A stretch of DNA of 20,647 bases from a virus: the IMG/VR virus record IMGVR_UViG_3300036832_001014, positions 1 to 20,647 of that record, one strand, 5' to 3'. Every line of letters starts with the position of its first letter. The first letter of the stretch is position 1. The notes beneath the pieces are model-generated. The model did not search any database and had not been told where the DNA came from. It worked only from the letters and a program-made list of their open reading frames with translations. Positions 19,393 through 20,647 of the stretch are shown here, in pieces. Both the position numbers and the translations under genes were made by a program.

Positions 19393-19674
19393 TCAGAACC
19401 GTGTCAGGTAGTCGGCGACCCCCGTCAGGTAGCGGGCCCGGTCGGCGCGACGGTCGTTCGCGATCTGCGCCCCACCCCGCCCGTTGCAGGTACGGCACGC
19501 AGCGCGCAGGTTGCCCCAGTCGTTCGACCCCCCGTCCACCACAGCAACGATGTGGTCCACCGTGGTCGCCCACCCAGTGCAACCCGGGCCGGCGATGCGG
19601 CACCGTGCACGGTCACGGTCCAACACGTACTCTCTCACCCGTCGCCACGGCCGACTACTGCGTTGCGTTGCCAC
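19393..19674 (-). CDS. HNH endonuclease of the packaging module
   Basis: A 93-aa protein with an HNH motif: TTVDHIVAVVDGG (Asp40-His41), then NLRAACRTCNGRG (Asn55, Cys60-Cys63, Asn64), with Cys25 and Cys32 completing the zinc site. HNH nucleases directly upstream of terminase are common in HK97-like phages and are required with the terminase for DNA cleavage at cos. The GTG start lies 12 bases after the previous gene; an ATG seven bases earlier is out of frame and soon stops. It opens the late operon. Confidence 0.9.
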   Translation of the reverse strand: MATQRSSRPWRRVREYVLDRDRARCRIAGPGCTGWATTVDHIVAVVDGGSNDWGNLRAACRTCNGRGGAQIANDRRADRARYLTGVADYLTRF

Positions 19675-19686
19675 TGTCCATACACG

Positions 19687-19911
19687 CTAGTGACCATGTG
19701 ACTGCCACGGCCCGACCTGTACGGTCCGACTCACGACGCGGTAGTTCTCGGCGCTGACGGCGTGGCGCTTATGGTGTCGGATCAGGTTGCCGATCCTGCT
19801 GTGCGCCTGCTCAAGCGAGCTGCATAGTTCGATGTGCTCGTGTCCGTCGATCTCGAAGGCGCAGCCGTACTGGATCTCCTCCTGATATCCGGGGTTATCA
19901 GGACTAGCCAC
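19687..19911 (-). CDS. Small hypothetical protein (74 aa)
   Basis: A 74-aa soluble protein with a GYQEEIQYGCAFEIDGHEHI segment, a basic helix (ARIGNLIRHHKRHA-like) and a C-terminal VVSRTVQVGPW strand. It begins at a GTG that overlaps the preceding gene by eight bases; an upstream in-frame extension runs through that gene and was rejected. The pattern of strand, helix and strand resembles small actinobacterial phage proteins of unknown role. No motif of known function. Confidence 0.62.
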   Translation of the reverse strand: MASPDNPGYQEEIQYGCAFEIDGHEHIELCSSLEQAHSRIGNLIRHHKRHAVSAENYRVVSRTVQVGPWQSHGH

Positions 19912-20137
19912 GGTCGGCCTCTGCTGGAGGTGTCCATCCGGCCTGGATGAGAGCGGTATGGAGTTGGTCGGTGATGTCATGCTTTTCCTGCGCTTCGACC
20001 ATCTCGCCGTCCAGCCGCCGATATCGGGTGATGGCAAACCACTTGTCGGTCAGCCATCCGTGACCGATCAGGATCGGCGCTTTACGGCGGCAGCGGTCCT
20101 CCGTGCAACACGTGCCGTCCCGGCCGTTATCTGCCAT
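19904..20137 (-). CDS. Small hypothetical protein (77 aa) with N-terminal Cys cluster
   Basis: A 77-aa protein with CCTEDRCRRKA near the start and an aromatic segment (GHGWLTDKWFAITRYRR), followed by an acidic amphipathic helix (ITDQLHTALIQAG). The ATG at 20137 lies just upstream of the preceding gene's stop, overlapping it. The Cys cluster might bind metal, but only three Cys are present. Function unknown. Confidence 0.62.
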   Translation of the reverse strand: MADNGRDGTCCTEDRCRRKAPILIGHGWLTDKWFAITRYRRLDGEMVEAQEKHDITDQLHTALIQAGWTPPAEADRG

Positions 20138-20321
20138 TCGCGATCTCCCCTGCCCGGAATGCCACATCCCACGGAGCGCCGTCCACGAAGACGCCCGTCG
20201 GCTCGATCCGGACCTCTGCCAGTGGATAGCCGGCTTCGGCCAGACACATCCGCATCCGCTCGGCGTACTGGGCTAGTTCGGCTTGCCAGTCGTCGTCCTG
20301 ATAAGTGCCGTTATCAGTCAT
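20127..20321 (-). CDS. Small hypothetical protein (64 aa)
   Basis: A 64-aa acidic protein with an amphipathic helix (DWQAELAQYAERMRMCLAEA) and a beta-like segment (AEVRIEPTGVFVDGAPWDVA). Its ATG overlaps the preceding stop as ATGA, so it is part of the same operon. It lies between the HNH gene that spans the join and the packaging genes. No family recognised. Confidence 0.65.
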   Translation of the reverse strand: MTDNGTYQDDDWQAELAQYAERMRMCLAEAGYPLAEVRIEPTGVFVDGAPWDVAFRAGEIANGR

Positions 20322-20563
20322 GAGCGCTCGCCGATGTCGGGAGCCCAGAGGGGCGGCCAGGGCGCGGCGTCGGAGACCAGGTCCGGCATGAGGGCGATCA
20401 GTTCAGGCATGAACGTGTCGAGGGCACGATTCACTTCACCGCGGACCTCGCGAATGTTGGTGCGGATAGCGCCGTGAAGGCAGGGCATCATCTCGAAGGC
20501 GGTGTAGACCTTGACGAGCAGGTCCCGATAAACGTCACTATCTGGGATATTGCCTGCGCTCAC
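20318..20563 (-). CDS. Small hypothetical protein (81 aa), starts at the genome join
   Basis: An 81-aa helical protein (VYRDLLVKVYTAFEMMPCLH, later EVNRALDTFMPELIALMPDL), ending Trp/Pro-rich. The GTG at 20563 shares a base with the TAG of the upstream HNH gene (TAGTG); a longer frame back to 20626 would be inside that HNH gene and is rejected. Because HNH is split by the window ends, this overlap is evidence that the ends join. Function unknown. Confidence 0.68.
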   Translation of the reverse strand: MSAGNIPDSDVYRDLLVKVYTAFEMMPCLHGAIRTNIREVRGEVNRALDTFMPELIALMPDLVSDAAPWPPLWAPDIGERS

Positions 20564-20647
20564 TAACGGCGCCTTTCCTCGTACCGGCGACGAGCGGCCT
20601 GACGACAGATGTTGCAGGTCCGCCACGGCCGGCCACTCGGCCCTATC
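20525..20647. repeat. Right copy of 123-bp terminal direct repeat
   Basis: Identical to 9-131 and runs to the last base of the window. Removing one copy and bases 1-8 would close the sequence into a circle of about 20,516 bp in which every gene around the join is intact. Confidence 0.93.
20563..20647 (-). CDS. Partial copy of the HNH endonuclease C terminus
   Basis: The last 27 or so codons of the HNH gene complete at 47-472, repeated here by the terminal overlap and truncated by the window end. It contains the final CNIC-type Cys pair and the Arg-rich tail. Not a second gene. Confidence 0.85.
   Translation of the reverse strand, partial: IGPSGRPWRTCNICRQAARRRYEERRR

Overview
The window looks like the essentially complete genome of a small temperate tailed phage (siphovirus type) of a high-GC actinobacterium. 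Bases 9-131 recur exactly as 20525-20647, and an operon reads across the join: the HNH gene at 47-472 is followed without a gap by the gene at 20318-20563 of the other end. The molecule is therefore circular or concatemeric, with a unit of about 20.5 kb. GTG starts are frequent, start and stop codons overlap as ATGA or GTGA through most of the map, and base composition is strongly GC-rich. These traits, the family matches, and a lysin tail domain resembling the 'W-LVASDGG' repeats of Actinomycetota (often Acidimicrobiia) point to an actinobacterial host. The exact host is an inference.

Layout. (1) A plus-strand lysogeny block (3063-4983) holds an unknown coiled-coil protein, a Cro/C1-type repressor with an apparently leaderless promoter, and a tyrosine integrase. 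(2) A leftward early operon (2955 down to 1051) holds an excisionase-like HTH protein, a one-helix membrane peptide, a protein of a recombination-associated family, two tiny proteins, a winged-helix replication initiator carrying three iteron-like repeats inside its gene, and a Cys-rich protein. (3) A nuclease segment (922-47) encodes a GIY-YIG protein with a sliding-clamp motif and an HNH protein, with two perfect inverted repeats in the gaps. (4) Across the join (20563 down to 19687) lie four small unknown genes. (5) The leftward late operon (19674-4956) carries HNH, small and large terminase, HK97-type portal, protease, capsid, connectors, tail tube, frameshifted tail chaperone, tape measure, distal tail, minor tail and lectin-like tail proteins, small membrane and acidic peptides, amidase endolysin, holin and a second membrane peptide. 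It ends convergently into the integrase gene.

How it may work. A 15-bp operator-like sequence occurs at the leftward early promoter and, with 13 of 15 identical bases in inverted orientation, over the start codon of the repressor. One repressor could therefore shut the lytic promoter and regulate itself. The repressor gene abuts the integrase gene, its 3' end holds back-to-back inverted repeats, and its protein ends in LAAAA, like an ssrA degradation tag. This fits the integration-dependent immunity known from mycobacteriophages such as BPs and Brujita, in which attP lies inside the repressor gene. That is the most interesting hypothesis here. Replication appears to be lambda O-like (initiator binding iterons in its own gene) and to depend on host polymerase and helicase, since none is encoded. 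No tRNA, rRNA, CRISPR array or insertion sequence was seen.
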